DNA of 64,000 nt from Calothrix sp. PCC 7507 (GTDB taxonomy: Bacteria; Cyanobacteriota; Cyanobacteriia; Cyanobacteriales; Nostocaceae), in the NCBI RefSeq assembly GCF_000316575.1, contig NC_019682.1:744001-808000 (forward strand). The letters run 5' to 3'. Shown here piece after piece: positions 16,666 through 26,729 of this stretch. The notes below the pieces were generated by a model, which made no database searches, was not told the origin of the DNA, and saw only the letters and a list, made by a program, of their open reading frames with translations. Position numbers and translations under genes: made by a program. Position 1 is the first letter of the stretch, and each line of letters begins with the position of its first letter.

Positions 16666-17643
16666 CTAACGGTCATCTTCAGCAAACAATTTACCCACTT
16701 CCGCCAAATCCACATTTCCACCACTAATAATTACACCAATCCTCGCTCCTGGTGCTGTGATTACACCTTCTAATAAAGCGGCGGCTGCTAATACCCCTGT
16801 GGGTTCAACGACGATTTTCAGGCGTTCCCATAACAAAAACATGGTGCGAAGAATTGCGGCTTCTGATACTGTCACCATGTCATCGACATAATTTAATACT
16901 AGGGGAAAAGTAATTTTACCTAAGCTGGGAGTGCGTGCGCCGTCGGCGATGGTGTTGGGATTGGTGACAGTTTGCAAAGTTTTGCTGTGAAAGGAACGGG
17001 TAGCATCGTCTGCTAGTTCTGGTTCGACTCCAATCACTCTACAGTTAGGTAAAAGTGCTTTAGTGGCGATCGCACTACCGGAAATTAATCCACCACCCCC
17101 ACAACAAACCAATATTAAATCCAATTGCCCCACCGCTGCAATCAGTTCTAATGCCGCCGTACCCTGTCCCGCCACTACATGGGGATGATCATAAGGCGGA
17201 ATTAGCGTGAGATGGCGATCGCCTGCTAAACTTTGAGCTAATTCTTCCCGATTTGTGGTGTGTCGATCATACAAAATTACCTCAGCACCATATCCACGAG
17301 TCGCAGTTTGCTTGACAAATGGTGCATCATTAGGCATAACAATCGCAGTGGGAATATTTAATAGTTTTCCCGATAGGGCGATCGCTTGTCCATGATTTCC
17401 CGAAGAAAAAGCCAGAACACCCCGTTGTTTTTCTAAACTAGATAGTTGCGTGAGTGCATTGTATGCACCTCGGAACTTAAACGATCCTGTGCGTTGGAAA
17501 TTTTCGCATTTAAAAAACACCTGGCTATCGGTGCGTTGATTGACAGTTGTGGAAGTTAGTACAGGTGTCCGATGAGCAATCCCAGAAAGGCGCTTTTTGG
17601 CTGCTTGTACATCATTTACAGTGATAGCGTTATCTTGTTGCAT
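16666..17643 (-). CDS. PLP-dependent threonine/serine dehydratase family protein
   Basis: 325 residues. Fold-type II PLP enzyme: the Schiff-base Lys56 lies in TGSFKFRGAYNAL, Asn in SSGNHGQAIAL holds the cofactor ring, and the phosphate loop is CCGGGGLISG (181-190). There is no C-terminal ACT regulatory domain, so it is the short catabolic/racemase-like type (threonine dehydratase, serine racemase or threo-3-hydroxyaspartate ammonia-lyase) rather than full-length IlvA. Exact substrate cannot be fixed from sequence. Cytoplasmic, apparently single-gene unit. Confidence 0.88.
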   Translation of the reverse strand: MQQDNAITVNDVQAAKKRLSGIAHRTPVLTSTTVNQRTDSQVFFKCENFQRTGSFKFRGAYNALTQLSSLEKQRGVLAFSSGNHGQAIALSGKLLNIPTAIVMPNDAPFVKQTATRGYGAEVILYDRHTTNREELAQSLAGDRHLTLIPPYDHPHVVAGQGTAALELIAAVGQLDLILVCCGGGGLISGSAIATKALLPNCRVIGVEPELADDATRSFHSKTLQTVTNPNTIADGARTPSLGKITFPLVLNYVDDMVTVSEAAILRTMFLLWERLKIVVEPTGVLAAAALLEGVITAPGARIGVIISGGNVDLAEVGKLFAEDDR

Positions 17644-17729
17644 TGATGGAAGTCTCGAAAATTCTTGCGGCTTATTGCGGATAAATCGCTACTAATTCCT
17701 GGCTGATATGATAGGCGATCGCATTCTTA

Positions 17730-17954
17730 TATAGGAATCCGATTTGATTATTGAAAAAATCTCAGTATTTGTAGTATTTGTAGGGTGGGCAATGCCCACC
17801 AAAACCATGATACGGTGGGCAATTCCTCTCAACGCGGGAAACTCCTCCGGATTCGGCAGTCCACCCGGTGCTTCAGATGCACGTGTGGCTGCGCTCACCG
17901 CGCACGAGGGTGGCTCCCCTACGTGTATTTCAGAAATCAAATATAAGTCCTATA
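17730..17954. mobile_element. Composite repeat with imperfect terminal inverted repeats
   Basis: TATAGGA-N5-ATTTGATT (17730-17749) and AATCAAAT-N5-TCCTATA (17935-17954) are inverted ends; 15 of 20 positions pair. Inside are the hairpin GGTGGGC-aat-GCCCACC (near 17780), a second partial copy of it, and a GC-rich cassette unlike the AT-rich surroundings. Open frames across it on both strands are not credible genes. It fills most of the gap 17644-18017. Confidence 0.5.
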
Positions 17955-18017
17955 GGAAAGGAGAAAAGAGAGATGAGGGAAAAATAATTCTTGACCAATG
18001 GCAAAATTCTTTACTCC

Positions 18018-19220
18018 CTAAACATACTTCTGGGTAAACTCAGTCATCAAATCTACCCTTCCTTTACGTAGCATTGCTGGATCTAATCGTTCCGTCGTAT
18101 TGCAAGTCATCAAGATAACTAAACGCTGTTTAATCTGAATCCCAGATTCGTCAATTACACTTTGGTATAAAGTTCCATCTAGCAAACTCAAAATATGCTC
18201 TGTTCTGTTGTTGTATTGCGCTACTTCATAAGCACGATTTTGAGCTAAGTTATCAGCCTCATTGATAATGATGCAAATCCGCTCTAAATAGGTGGGTGGC
18301 ACAAAGTTAGTGATGGCATCATGATCCAAAATAAAAATTACATACCCCAAGGGCATGAGAATCTCTTTGGCTACAGCCTGAGTCCATGCTGTTTTACCTG
18401 TACCCGGTTCTCCATGTACCACCACAGCTAATTGATTTTGATTGAGAATTGCCTGCTGTACTGTGTCAGTAAAGTTTTGAATATCTGTAGGAAATGTGCG
18501 GATTGGGAATTGACTATGCACTTTGCCTACACGACTTTGATATCCACTTAACATGACTGCTAAATCATAAGTCCCTTTATTAATGAGAGGCGCGAGATTT
18601 TTCGCCATTAAAGTATATTGTCGTCGCCCGCGATCGTAAGGGTCAATTTGTAACCAAACATCATATTTAACCCAGTAAGCATAAACAGTATTAATAACTT
18701 CTAATCGTTCCCAATTGACAAACTTTTCTACGGGAAAATAAAAGTCTCTTTCAGAGTAATACTGTGTAATAATATCAGGGCGTTCTAATAATTTTAAAAC
18801 TCGTAATACAGTAATTTCTTGCAGTCGGTTTAGTACATATTCAATGGGAATACTCTGACGGCTAACAAATTGTGTAATCGGTGTTTCTGTACTCAGAACG
18901 TCTTTGTAACGGTTATCTGGTGTCAGTGGATCTGGGGTAATATAGTTCCAAAATTTCTCTAATTCGCCACGAGTATAATCTGAAGCGACATTCAACAAGT
19001 TTGCCCACCAACTATAATCTCTTCTTCCTAAAGCATCAGCATAATAACTTGCGAGATTAATACCTTTTTGGGTTAATTCCTGCGTGTCATGAAACAGAAT
19101 TTGACCAAAAAATCTCCAATCAAAGTCACGGTGAAATGGTCGCCAGCCACTGGAAAGTAAATTTTGACGGTTGTTATTTGCAGAATTGCCTTCGTTATTT
19201 CTAAAATCATCAAAATTCAT
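18018..19220 (-). CDS. AAA family ATPase
   Basis: 400 residues. One AAA module in the C-terminal half: Walker A VHGEPGTGKTAW (about 262-273), Walker B-like ERICIIINEADNL (with Asn-Glu-Ala instead of Asp-Glu) and sensor/arginine region LVILMTCNTTERLDPAMLRKGRVD. The first 240 residues are a cyanobacteria-type N-terminal region with no recognised domain. The overall layout recalls moxR- or BCS1-like remodelling ATPases, but the client is unknown. No partner gene adjacent. ATG at 19220. Confidence 0.85.
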   Translation of the reverse strand: MNFDDFRNNEGNSANNNRQNLLSSGWRPFHRDFDWRFFGQILFHDTQELTQKGINLASYYADALGRRDYSWWANLLNVASDYTRGELEKFWNYITPDPLTPDNRYKDVLSTETPITQFVSRQSIPIEYVLNRLQEITVLRVLKLLERPDIITQYYSERDFYFPVEKFVNWERLEVINTVYAYWVKYDVWLQIDPYDRGRRQYTLMAKNLAPLINKGTYDLAVMLSGYQSRVGKVHSQFPIRTFPTDIQNFTDTVQQAILNQNQLAVVVHGEPGTGKTAWTQAVAKEILMPLGYVIFILDHDAITNFVPPTYLERICIIINEADNLAQNRAYEVAQYNNRTEHILSLLDGTLYQSVIDESGIQIKQRLVILMTCNTTERLDPAMLRKGRVDLMTEFTQKYV

Positions 19221-20204
19221 ATTTTTATTGCTGTGGCGATGGTTGTTTTATTCTGTCCTGATAATCGTAGCGAATTGTCTTGAGAAAGACTCTGCGTTAA
19301 CAAACTCTACGATTTTAGGTAATACGCTACTTAGGAGATTTGAAAGCTTCGGCTCCGCTTGAACATTGAGCGCAGCCGAGATGTTAAAAAGTTTTCTCGT
19401 AATATAATCCACTTATCCGCAATTCGCCAGAGTAGAATTGTCTACTACCGGAAAGTAGCTGTTTTAGTGAGTTGGAAATTATGTATAAGATCAATCTTAA
19501 ATTGCGTAGTGGACTGACACGACTAAAATGATGCATAAAGTATAGCTCTTGTGGGGTGGGTAATCTCCCCTCCAAGAATAGCTAAAACACCGGTTATACA
19601 AGAAATGTGCCTTCTTTAGCAGTGCCTATCTTCTATCTATGTCAAAAATGAAATTTAATGATTATGTTAGTTACATTTAATATACTACAGATATACTACA
19701 GAAAAGTCAAGTATCTCGAAAATTTTTGCGTATACCCTGTGATAAAAAATAAGCAATATTTATGCAATCACTGAGTATCTCGAATTGCTATAACTGAGAA
19801 TAGAAAGAGTATTCGAGGTTTAGCTGATATTTTGTTATACAGCATTAACAGTGATGAATATAACACTGTTTATTGAGCGATAGGGCGTAGCTTGTATCTT
19901 TAACTTCTGGATATATCTGTAATAGTAGGGTTTTTACTGTCTTAAATTTTTAGATATTAAAGTTAATATAAAGTCTGTGGGAAAAAATTCTGTAATTTTG
20001 CTTATAATCGAGGGGTGTCTGCTAAGGCTATCTGATTAAGGTTTTCTACCATCGAAGCTTGTTTTGTGTAGGCCAAGATGATCAACTCAACAAAAGCGAA
20101 ACGAGCCAATCTTAAATAAGTGCGTTATTGCTGTTTGCCCCCTGAATGCCGCGTCTGCTTTTCAAGCAAGACGGTGAATCCCAATTAAATCTTCTGGAGA
20201 AGAG
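19221..20204. other. 984-base non-coding region
   Basis: No credible gene. AT-rich with a direct repeat of GTATCTCGAA (about 19712 and 19773), a doubled ATACTACAG, and a sequence near 19502 (GCGTAGTGG...ACGACTAAAATGATG) that partly matches 44220-44246. Just before the response-regulator gene there is a hairpin CGTCTGCTT-ttc-AAGCAAGACG (about 20150-20172). The rightward promoter probably includes TATAAT near 20002. A small RNA is possible but nothing identifies one. Confidence 0.4.
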
Positions 20205-20660
20205 ATGTATTTGGCACATTCATTCATGAGTGATGAGAAGAAGCAGGACTCTCAACAGCCTTTAATTTTGGCTGTTGAGGATCATGATGATAGTCTATTG
20301 CTGATTAGTTATGCTCTTGAGTCACTTGGCTGCAGATTCATTTGTCAAACAAATAGTACAACGACGGTGCTAGTGGCGAAGGAGTATCAGCCGGACTTAA
20401 TTATGTTAGATATTTTGTTGCCAGGTCTGAATGGAATCCAAGTGGTGCGTCATCTGAAGCAAGAACCACTGACTAGGGATATTCCTGTATTGGCAGTTAC
20501 TGCTTTAGCTACTAGGGAAGATCGAGACCGGATTCTGAAGGCAGGTTTTAATGACTACATCAGCAAACCCTATATGATTGAGGATTTAGAAGCTGTAATT
20601 CGCCGTTTGCTCTGTGGGAAACTCAAGGCTCACACAGCTTTTGAGTTATGTCAAGAGTAG
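20205..20660 (+). CDS. CheY-like single-domain response regulator
   Basis: 151 residues, one receiver domain: acidic pair in LAVEDHDDS, phosphoacceptor Asp69 in DLIMLDILLPGLNG, Thr in LAVTALAT, and Lys in DYISKPY. There is no output domain. GGAGAAGAG directly before ATG 20205 supports this start; ATG 20226 is also in frame. It converges on two hybrid kinases and may receive phosphate from them. Confidence 0.9.
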   Translation: MYLAHSFMSDEKKQDSQQPLILAVEDHDDSLLLISYALESLGCRFICQTNSTTTVLVAKEYQPDLIMLDILLPGLNGIQVVRHLKQEPLTRDIPVLAVTALATREDRDRILKAGFNDYISKPYMIEDLEAVIRRLLCGKLKAHTAFELCQE

Positions 20661-20691
20661 TTTGTCAGTGGTCATCCGTCAACCTTCCCAT

Positions 20692-21819
20692 TTATGTTTC
20701 CTTGGGTAGTCGGACTGTAAAGATGCTACCTCGACCTAGTTCGGAAGTGACTTCAATTTTGCCACCATGTGCTTCTACAATTCTGCTTGATAGATGTAAT
20801 CCTAAGCCACTACCGGAACGTTTATTTCTACCTTGGCGGAATCGCTCAAAAATAGTTGTCTGATCTTCTGGAGCAATGCCATATCCTGTATCTGCAACTT
20901 CAATTGTGAGCCAATTTTGATCTGTAGGATTAGCTGATTGTTCAAAAATGCGAATTTCTACACCTCCTGTATCTGTAAATTTAATGGCATTACCGAGTAG
21001 GTTGTTCAAAACTCGGCGAAATTCTAAGGGGTCACCCATTAAGAAACCAGCTGTTTCTCCTTGTTTGTCTAATTGATGGACATCTAGTTTGAGTGTTAAA
21101 TTTTTCTCACTAGCAAGGGGAGATAGTTCGCTGACTACTTCTTGAGCTATTTCTCGTAGATTGCAACTTTCCCAGTTTAATGTTTTTTTACCTGCTTCAA
21201 AGCGAGAGACTTCAAGGAGGGTATTGACCATCTGGGTCAAGTTTTGGTTACTGCGAATCATGACACTGATGGCTTGCTTCATTTCTGGTGAAATCTTGCA
21301 GAAAGTTTCTTCCAGAAATAAAGTGAGCATCCTGTCTGCGGCTACTAGGGGAGTCCGCAAATCGTGGGTGAGACGTGAAACAAAGTCTTCTCGCTGACGG
21401 GTCATTTTTTGTTGTTCGTCAAGACTATGTTTCAGGCGCAAAAGCGATCGCACTCTGGCGGATAATTCGTCAGTGTCAAATGGTTTGCGAATAAAATCGT
21501 CAGCCTCAGCGTCTAAACCTTCAGCCACACTAGCTTCATGAAAAGCAGTGATCAGCAAAATGGGAATATAGCTTTTAATCTCAGGATTATTGCGGATGCG
21601 GCGTGTGACTTCGTAGCCATCCATACCTGGCATCATCACATCTAGGAGAATCAGGTCGGGTGGAGATTGGGCGACATATTCTAAAGCTGCTATGCCATTT
21701 TCTGCTAAGTCAACCTCATAACCCTCACTCTCTAAAATTGTTTGCACTAAAATGAGATTGTCTTTAGTATCATCAACGGCGAGAATACGATCAATCTTAG
21801 AATTTGCGACAACAGACAT
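20692..21819 (-). CDS. Response regulator / histidine kinase hybrid
   Basis: 375 residues, no membrane span. An N-terminal receiver domain (Asp60 in DLILLDVMMPGMDG) is followed by a HisKA helix with His152 in SRLTHDLRTPL and a HATPase domain with the N box (VLNNLLGNAIKF), G1 (DTGYGIAPED) and G2 (GSGLGLHLSS). The receiver-first order lets another kinase tune this kinase. It lies 26 bases after the gene for another hybrid kinase, so they probably form one transcript and one phosphorelay. The signal is unknown. Confidence 0.92.
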   Translation of the reverse strand: MSVVANSKIDRILAVDDTKDNLILVQTILESEGYEVDLAENGIAALEYVAQSPPDLILLDVMMPGMDGYEVTRRIRNNPEIKSYIPILLITAFHEASVAEGLDAEADDFIRKPFDTDELSARVRSLLRLKHSLDEQQKMTRQREDFVSRLTHDLRTPLVAADRMLTLFLEETFCKISPEMKQAISVMIRSNQNLTQMVNTLLEVSRFEAGKKTLNWESCNLREIAQEVVSELSPLASEKNLTLKLDVHQLDKQGETAGFLMGDPLEFRRVLNNLLGNAIKFTDTGGVEIRIFEQSANPTDQNWLTIEVADTGYGIAPEDQTTIFERFRQGRNKRSGSGLGLHLSSRIVEAHGGKIEVTSELGRGSIFTVRLPKET

Positions 21820-21845
21820 GATTTATCAACTTTTGGGAGATTAAT

Positions 21846-23183
21846 TTATAGTTTGAAGTTGGGATAACCGACGGGTGCTTTATTAGTAGATTGAGGATGA
21901 GGCTGATGAGGGTTCTGAGTAGAGCAGAAAATCTCATCGTTATCCAAGTATAAAGCTGGATTATCGCCGCCTGTAGTTGGTAATTTTACCTGACGTGGCA
22001 ACTCAATTTTAAACATAGAACCAACCCCCAATTGACTTTCGAGAATTATTTTGCCGCCCATCATTCGCACTAGCGAATCGATAATTGCTAAACCCAGTCC
22101 TGTGCCGGGATATTTGCGGGTGATGCTCTGATCGACTTGTCGGAAGGCTTCAAAAATATATTTAAAATCTTTAGCAGCTATACCAATACCTGTATCCCGA
22201 ACTGCGATCGCTACTCGATTACCAGGAAGTTCGCTGACTTCCACCCAAATCCCCCCAGAGTCTGTAAATTTAATAGCGTTGGAGAGGAGGTTAACTAAAA
22301 TTTGTCGTACACGAACTGAATCATTAAAGACTAAAGGATTTTCTAAGTCTGTTTGCACTACCAAAGATAGCTTTTTTGCCTCTAGTAAAGAACGCATTTC
22401 GGCGACAGTGCTATTGATGACTTTTGATAGATCAAATAATTCTGGCTTTAATTCTAATCGTCCTGTTTCTAACCGGGAAAAATCGAGAACTTCGTTTAAC
22501 AACATCAGCAGGTTCTTACCATTGTTCAGGATACGCTCAACCATATCTGTTTGCTGATTGGTAAGTTGACCAAATTTGGGACGCAACAAAATCTGGGAGA
22601 ACCCAATAATCGCGTTCATCGGTGTTCGCAACTCGTGAGACATAGTGGCTAAAAACTGTGATTTTAACCGAGACGCCTCCAATAGCTTCAAGTTTTGCAG
22701 ATGAATCTGTTGTCTTTGTCTTTCTAGTTCTTGATTTTTCCGCATGAGAAGTTCATGACTTTCTCGGAGTTGCTGATTTGCTAAAGCTACTTGCATTTCT
22801 GCATGGTGTACCCGCAGTGCATGTCGCAAAACCTGGGCTAGTGTTTCTGAGGAGACTCTAGATTTAGAGAGGTAGTCTGTAGCACCAGCTTTCATCAACT
22901 CTACAGCGATTTGTTCATCTCCTTGACCAGTGAGGACTACTAAAGGAATTTTAATTTCTGAAGAGCGTAGCTTGTGAATCAGAGTCAAACCATCCTGATC
23001 TGGTAAACGATAGTCGAGGAAAACGCAGTCATAGTTGGTATTCGCAAGAGCGGAGATAGCATCATTGCCATTTCCTACCTCCGACAATTCCATCTGTACA
23101 CCTGCCTTAGTCAAGGCTCGACGGACAGTCATGCGATCGACTTCATCGTCGTCTACAACCAAAATTTTCAGCGTTTCTTCCAT
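21846..23183 (-). CDS. Response regulator / histidine kinase hybrid
   Basis: 445 residues, soluble. Receiver domain with Asp57 (YDCVFLDYRLPDQDG), a coiled-coil linker (about 128-172, rich in Glu, Gln and Arg), HisKA with His183 in TMSHELRTPMNAI, and HATPase (NLLSNAIKF, DTGIGIAAKD, GTGLGLAI). A 50-residue tail is low complexity. First gene of a leftward pair with the 375-aa hybrid kinase. Resembles cyanobacterial bacteriophytochrome- or redox-linked cytosolic hybrid kinases, but no sensory domain is present. Confidence 0.92.
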   Translation of the reverse strand: MEETLKILVVDDDEVDRMTVRRALTKAGVQMELSEVGNGNDAISALANTNYDCVFLDYRLPDQDGLTLIHKLRSSEIKIPLVVLTGQGDEQIAVELMKAGATDYLSKSRVSSETLAQVLRHALRVHHAEMQVALANQQLRESHELLMRKNQELERQRQQIHLQNLKLLEASRLKSQFLATMSHELRTPMNAIIGFSQILLRPKFGQLTNQQTDMVERILNNGKNLLMLLNEVLDFSRLETGRLELKPELFDLSKVINSTVAEMRSLLEAKKLSLVVQTDLENPLVFNDSVRVRQILVNLLSNAIKFTDSGGIWVEVSELPGNRVAIAVRDTGIGIAAKDFKYIFEAFRQVDQSITRKYPGTGLGLAIIDSLVRMMGGKIILESQLGVGSMFKIELPRQVKLPTTGGDNPALYLDNDEIFCSTQNPHQPHPQSTNKAPVGYPNFKL

Positions 23184-23478
23184 CGGCTTTTATTTTCGCT
23201 GTCAAATACAGGTTGATGTGTAACATTGCTCTGTTCAACTATCCAAATAATAAAGGGGTATTTAGAACACAGGCAATTGATTGGGGTAGAAACAGTAAGC
23301 GGGCAGTTAAAGACTAATTGCCCATGCCCAAAGATTAACCCTGATCAAATCATTAGCAACTCAGAAGCTGACAACAATTTATTATTCACCGAAGTAGACA
23401 GACTTAAACTACGGTAAAATAAAATACTTATCAAGCTTCAACACAATTGTAAATGAGTGGATAAGCAGCCGTCCTCAG

Positions 23479-23892
23479 TCATTGGTGAGAGTTGCACACG
23501 AACATTGTGCGCCGTGAACTTGAGCAAGTTTGCTCATCGGGGTGCTTGGTCCAGATCAAGCGAAAAGTGCTTTCAGTACCTAGGGTGGATGCCAAACTGA
23601 TCGTACCTCCTACTTTGGCAAAAATTTTCTCAGCGATCGCCCGACTGATGTTATTATGGAATGCCATGAAGGGCTGAGTGACAAAATCAACGGTAGAAAC
23701 GCTGTCACCAGCAGCCAAAACATCGGCTTTGCTAAAAATCAGGAGCCAGAATATGGAACTATCATGAATTCTGAATGCTGACTCCCCCATCAATAACAAC
23801 CGCCAGATAAATTCAAATACCTGCCTTTGAGTGGCACCAAATCCTATTTTACTTTCTTCTATGTCAGCTTCGGTTTGTTCTATATTGTCCAT
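23479..23892 (-). pseudogene. Degenerate histidine-kinase fragment
   Basis: 137-residue frame without a complete domain. Residues about 75-115 (FVTQPFMAFHNNISRAIAEK then GGTISLASTLGTESTFRL) look like the last part of a HATPase domain, with FTTKP-type and GG-type motifs but the G2 glycine box (GTGLGL) lost. The N-terminal part matches nothing. Next to intact kinases and a truncated regulator, it is best read as the remains of a third kinase gene. Confidence 0.45.
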
Positions 23893-24017
23893 TTTTCAAA
23901 GCTTTTTCCCAAGCCTTATAAAAGATGCAATTAAATCAGTGAACATTGATCACGGTTTCGTCCTGGGATTTAACATTTCGACTGTAGCTCGCTTCCCGCA
24001 GGGTAACCCACCAATTT

Positions 24018-24515
24018 GCAGAAACTGGGCAATTAGGGACGAAAATTCTGATCCTGACTATGGATCACACTGAGGATGCAGTACTAGCTGCTTTTGCGGC
24101 TGGGGCAGACTCATATTATATGAAAGAGACGAGTATTAATAAGTTAACAGAAGCGATCCAAGCAACTCATGCAGGTAACTCCTGGATTGATCCAGCGATC
24201 GCTAATGTGGTGCTACGCAAGATGCGCCAAGGTTTCCCCGGTGAGGTGCAGTCAGGTGATAAGCCAAAAACTGTGAAAATCGAGGCGCTAGCGACGGAGT
24301 ATGAACAAGTTTTAGAGACTTATCCTCTAACTCAACGGGAACTCGAAATTTTGGAGTTGATTGTTGGTGGGTGTAGCAATGGGCAAATTGCTGAGAAACT
24401 ATATATTACAGTTGGCACAGTTAAGACACATGTGCGGAATATCTTAAATAAACTCTGTGCTGATGACCGGACTCAAGCTGCTGTTCGCGCCTTACGTTCT
24501 GGGTTAGTGGGTTAA
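24018..24515 (+). pseudogene. NarL/LuxR-type response regulator lacking its N-terminus
   Basis: The frame from ATG 24060 gives 151 residues: the last third of a receiver domain (AFAAGADSYYMKETSINKL) and a complete LuxR helix-turn-helix (YPLTQRELEILELIVGGCSN, then EKLYITVGTVKTHVRNILNK). Homology-like coding continues upstream of this ATG (FAETGQLGTKILILTMDHTE, from about 24018) but then meets a TAG at 23985 and a dispersed-repeat-like block (about 23983-24006). The phosphoacceptor Asp and the first half of the receiver are missing. If translated, it would be a phosphorylation-independent DNA-binding protein. Confidence 0.65.
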
Positions 24516-24532
24516 ATGGGGATGGGGATTCC

Positions 24533-25915
24533 CTATTCCCTATTCCCCATACCTAATTTTTCCTGCAAACAATCAGCAATTCGTCTTGCGGCTCCTGGTT
24601 TACCCATGCGCTGTAAACCATTGTGAGCAATTAGTTGTAAGCTGTCAGGATTTTTGAATAGTGATTGCACGACTTTGGCAACTTTTCCTGGCTGGTCTAC
24701 TAAAATTAGGGATGGGCCTAAAAGACGGCTTTGAGCTTCAGCGAAGCTGGGATTATATTGGGGGCCATGACCTGGAATGGCGATCGCCGGTTTTCCTAAA
24801 CCCACAAATTGCTCTGTTGCTGTCCCTGCCATAGCGATCGCTAAATCTGCCAAATGCAAGCAGTTGTTATAGGCTTGTTGCGTCACTATTAAATAGGCGT
24901 TTTTTTGTTTAAATATCAAAGCATTCGCATCATCAAGTGCAATAGGAGACTCTGAATCAGGTCGCCAGCCTTGGATTTTCAAAGTTTGACATAAAATATT
25001 GCTATCCAAACCGGGAGCGATCGCCCCTAAAAACACCAATGTACCAGAAGTGTGAAAGACAGAATCGCGCTCCCGAAAACTAGCTATCAATGCAGACACC
25101 GCCACCAAAATTAATTCCCAATTCCTATAGGCCTCTGGTGGACGAGAACCAGGAAGCAGCGTCACAATCAGAGGCCGAGTTATTTCTTGCTGTTGAATAT
25201 CCGCACTATAAAAGCGTTGGGTGGGAAACGTCGCCTCCAAACCATCCATCATCGGATTACCCAAATCAAAAGCCGGAATTGGCCATTTTTTTAAAAAATT
25301 TGTCGTTAATGTATCCCTAGGGAACACCGCCTGACAACGGCGGCGACTCATCAACCATCGTTCCCAAGGATGGTAAATAGAACCAGAAAAGTTTTCCCAA
25401 CTAGCACCTTTAGTTTTACGTGGTATTAAACCGACTTCATCTCGCACATAATACTCTGATTTCGCCGTACCAACAAAAGCATAATTAGCACCACTGAAAG
25501 TTGCAAACAACAGCGGTATGATATCTCCCACGGCTAAGATAGCGCTTTGATTACCTAATTGTTGTTGATATTTGACCCAACGACGTACAGCTTGAATCTG
25601 ACTCAGGGTAAGTTGTAATAAACCGCCACGGACATCTCTAACAAGCTGGCGTCCCCCATCCATATAAATAAAACCACCAGAAGGCATAGCGCGTACCGCA
25701 CCGATGAGGGGAATATTCAACTGTTGATAAGCACGTCCTTCACCTACCAATGGTAAAGCACAGATATCTGGTGGGTTTGCTTGTTGCTGGAGTTCCTGCA
25801 AAATCCGCACAGCAATGATATCCTCTCCATGTCCATTGCTTAAAACGAGCAACTGCAAACGGGAAGAGGTGGATTGAGGGTTAGATGCTAGGGATAACTG
25901 GGATACATCATTCAT
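24533..25915 (-). CDS. Lipid-A-disaccharide synthase-related glycosyltransferase
   Basis: About 460 residues. Pattern of the cyanobacterial LpxB-related family (GT-B type): LLVLSNGHGEDIIAVRILQE at the start, GDIIPLLFA, FVGTAKSEYYVRDE, VTLLPGSRPPEAYRN and the C-terminal MAGTATEQFVGLGKPAIAIPG. True LpxB joins UDP-diacylglucosamine to lipid X; these relatives are a separate group whose acceptor is not known, and many cyanobacteria lack normal lipid A. ATG 25915 is preferred (AAAAGG 5 bases upstream) over GTG 25948. Confidence 0.88.
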   Translation of the reverse strand: MNDVSQLSLASNPQSTSSRLQLLVLSNGHGEDIIAVRILQELQQQANPPDICALPLVGEGRAYQQLNIPLIGAVRAMPSGGFIYMDGGRQLVRDVRGGLLQLTLSQIQAVRRWVKYQQQLGNQSAILAVGDIIPLLFATFSGANYAFVGTAKSEYYVRDEVGLIPRKTKGASWENFSGSIYHPWERWLMSRRRCQAVFPRDTLTTNFLKKWPIPAFDLGNPMMDGLEATFPTQRFYSADIQQQEITRPLIVTLLPGSRPPEAYRNWELILVAVSALIASFRERDSVFHTSGTLVFLGAIAPGLDSNILCQTLKIQGWRPDSESPIALDDANALIFKQKNAYLIVTQQAYNNCLHLADLAIAMAGTATEQFVGLGKPAIAIPGHGPQYNPSFAEAQSRLLGPSLILVDQPGKVAKVVQSLFKNPDSLQLIAHNGLQRMGKPGAARRIADCLQEKLGMGNRE

Positions 25916-26241
25916 ATAACCTTTTAGTATAGTGTGCAAACCATGCACCTTAAAATACTACATTTTGCAGTGCGGAATATGGACTGCAACAATCTAATTA
26001 CCTCTACGGATATAGCGTTTCTCACTCCAGTAAGGTACGGTATAAAATAATTAAACGCAGATAAACGCAGATAAACGCAGATAAATTTGTACTTCAGTAG
26101 CCTAGGAAAGGCTATACAGTCATTGACTTATCAACACTTGTCGTTTAATTATAGCTTTACTACTCTTCAAGTCGATTTGATCGCAGTCGCAATCTCTGCA
26201 ATGAGAGCTAGAAACAGGTGTAGCCAATTATATTTATCTTT

Positions 26242-26592
26242 TTACCAATTTTTATCCATCAGAGATTCAAATTCGGCTTTTAAAGCTTTGATATCTGCGA
26301 TTCTTGCCACTAGTAAATTATCCTGACCGGCATCATTTAAGCGTAATTTCCAATAACTAATACTTTCTGAGTTATCCAACCAAAACTGAACTACAGTATC
26401 TACTACTTGATCCAAATTCCAACCCCATTTTGCTGGGACTATTTCCACAGATTTGATGAATGCATCTAGTGTGCAAGTATGAGTACTCAAGTATTCCACT
26501 CCTTGATGTTGTGGTTGATTTATACTTTGCTGTTGGTGATTAAAAAAGTTCAAAACTGGGGATATTCCTACAATGTCAAATGTGTATTTCAT
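26242..26592 (-). CDS. Conserved hypothetical protein (116 aa)
   Basis: Start ATG 26592 has a good GGAGG 6 bases upstream. The protein is soluble, with STHTCTLDAFIKSVEIVPAK in the middle and a helical C-terminal half ending in a Glu/Lys-rich segment; no named family recognised. The orphan CIRCE element at 26730-26756 lies about 140 bases upstream on the sense side, so heat-shock control is possible but not shown. No operon partner: the next leftward gene is the LpxB-related one 330 bases away. Confidence 0.6.
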   Translation of the reverse strand: MKYTFDIVGISPVLNFFNHQQQSINQPQHQGVEYLSTHTCTLDAFIKSVEIVPAKWGWNLDQVVDTVVQFWLDNSESISYWKLRLNDAGQDNLLVARIADIKALKAEFESLMDKNW

Positions 26593-26729
26593 ACCAGTCC
26601 TCCAATTGTTAATCGGTTGTATATCAGGTTGGTTTTATAGAAAAGTTACCTGGGAAAAACTCCTGGGATTCGATTTGAAAAAAGTAGGGCGATCGCACAT
26701 CGCGATAGGTGTTTAAGCTCTGTTGAAAA

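Noticed and set aside
17744-18037. Open frames of 97 aa (plus) and 82 aa (minus, 17692-17940)
   Set aside because: Both run through a composite interspersed repeat with hairpins; no ribosome-binding site or protein-like family features.
19384-19575. 63-aa minus-strand frame in the long gap
   Set aside because: Crosses dispersed-repeat sequence, has no family features and no ribosome-binding site.
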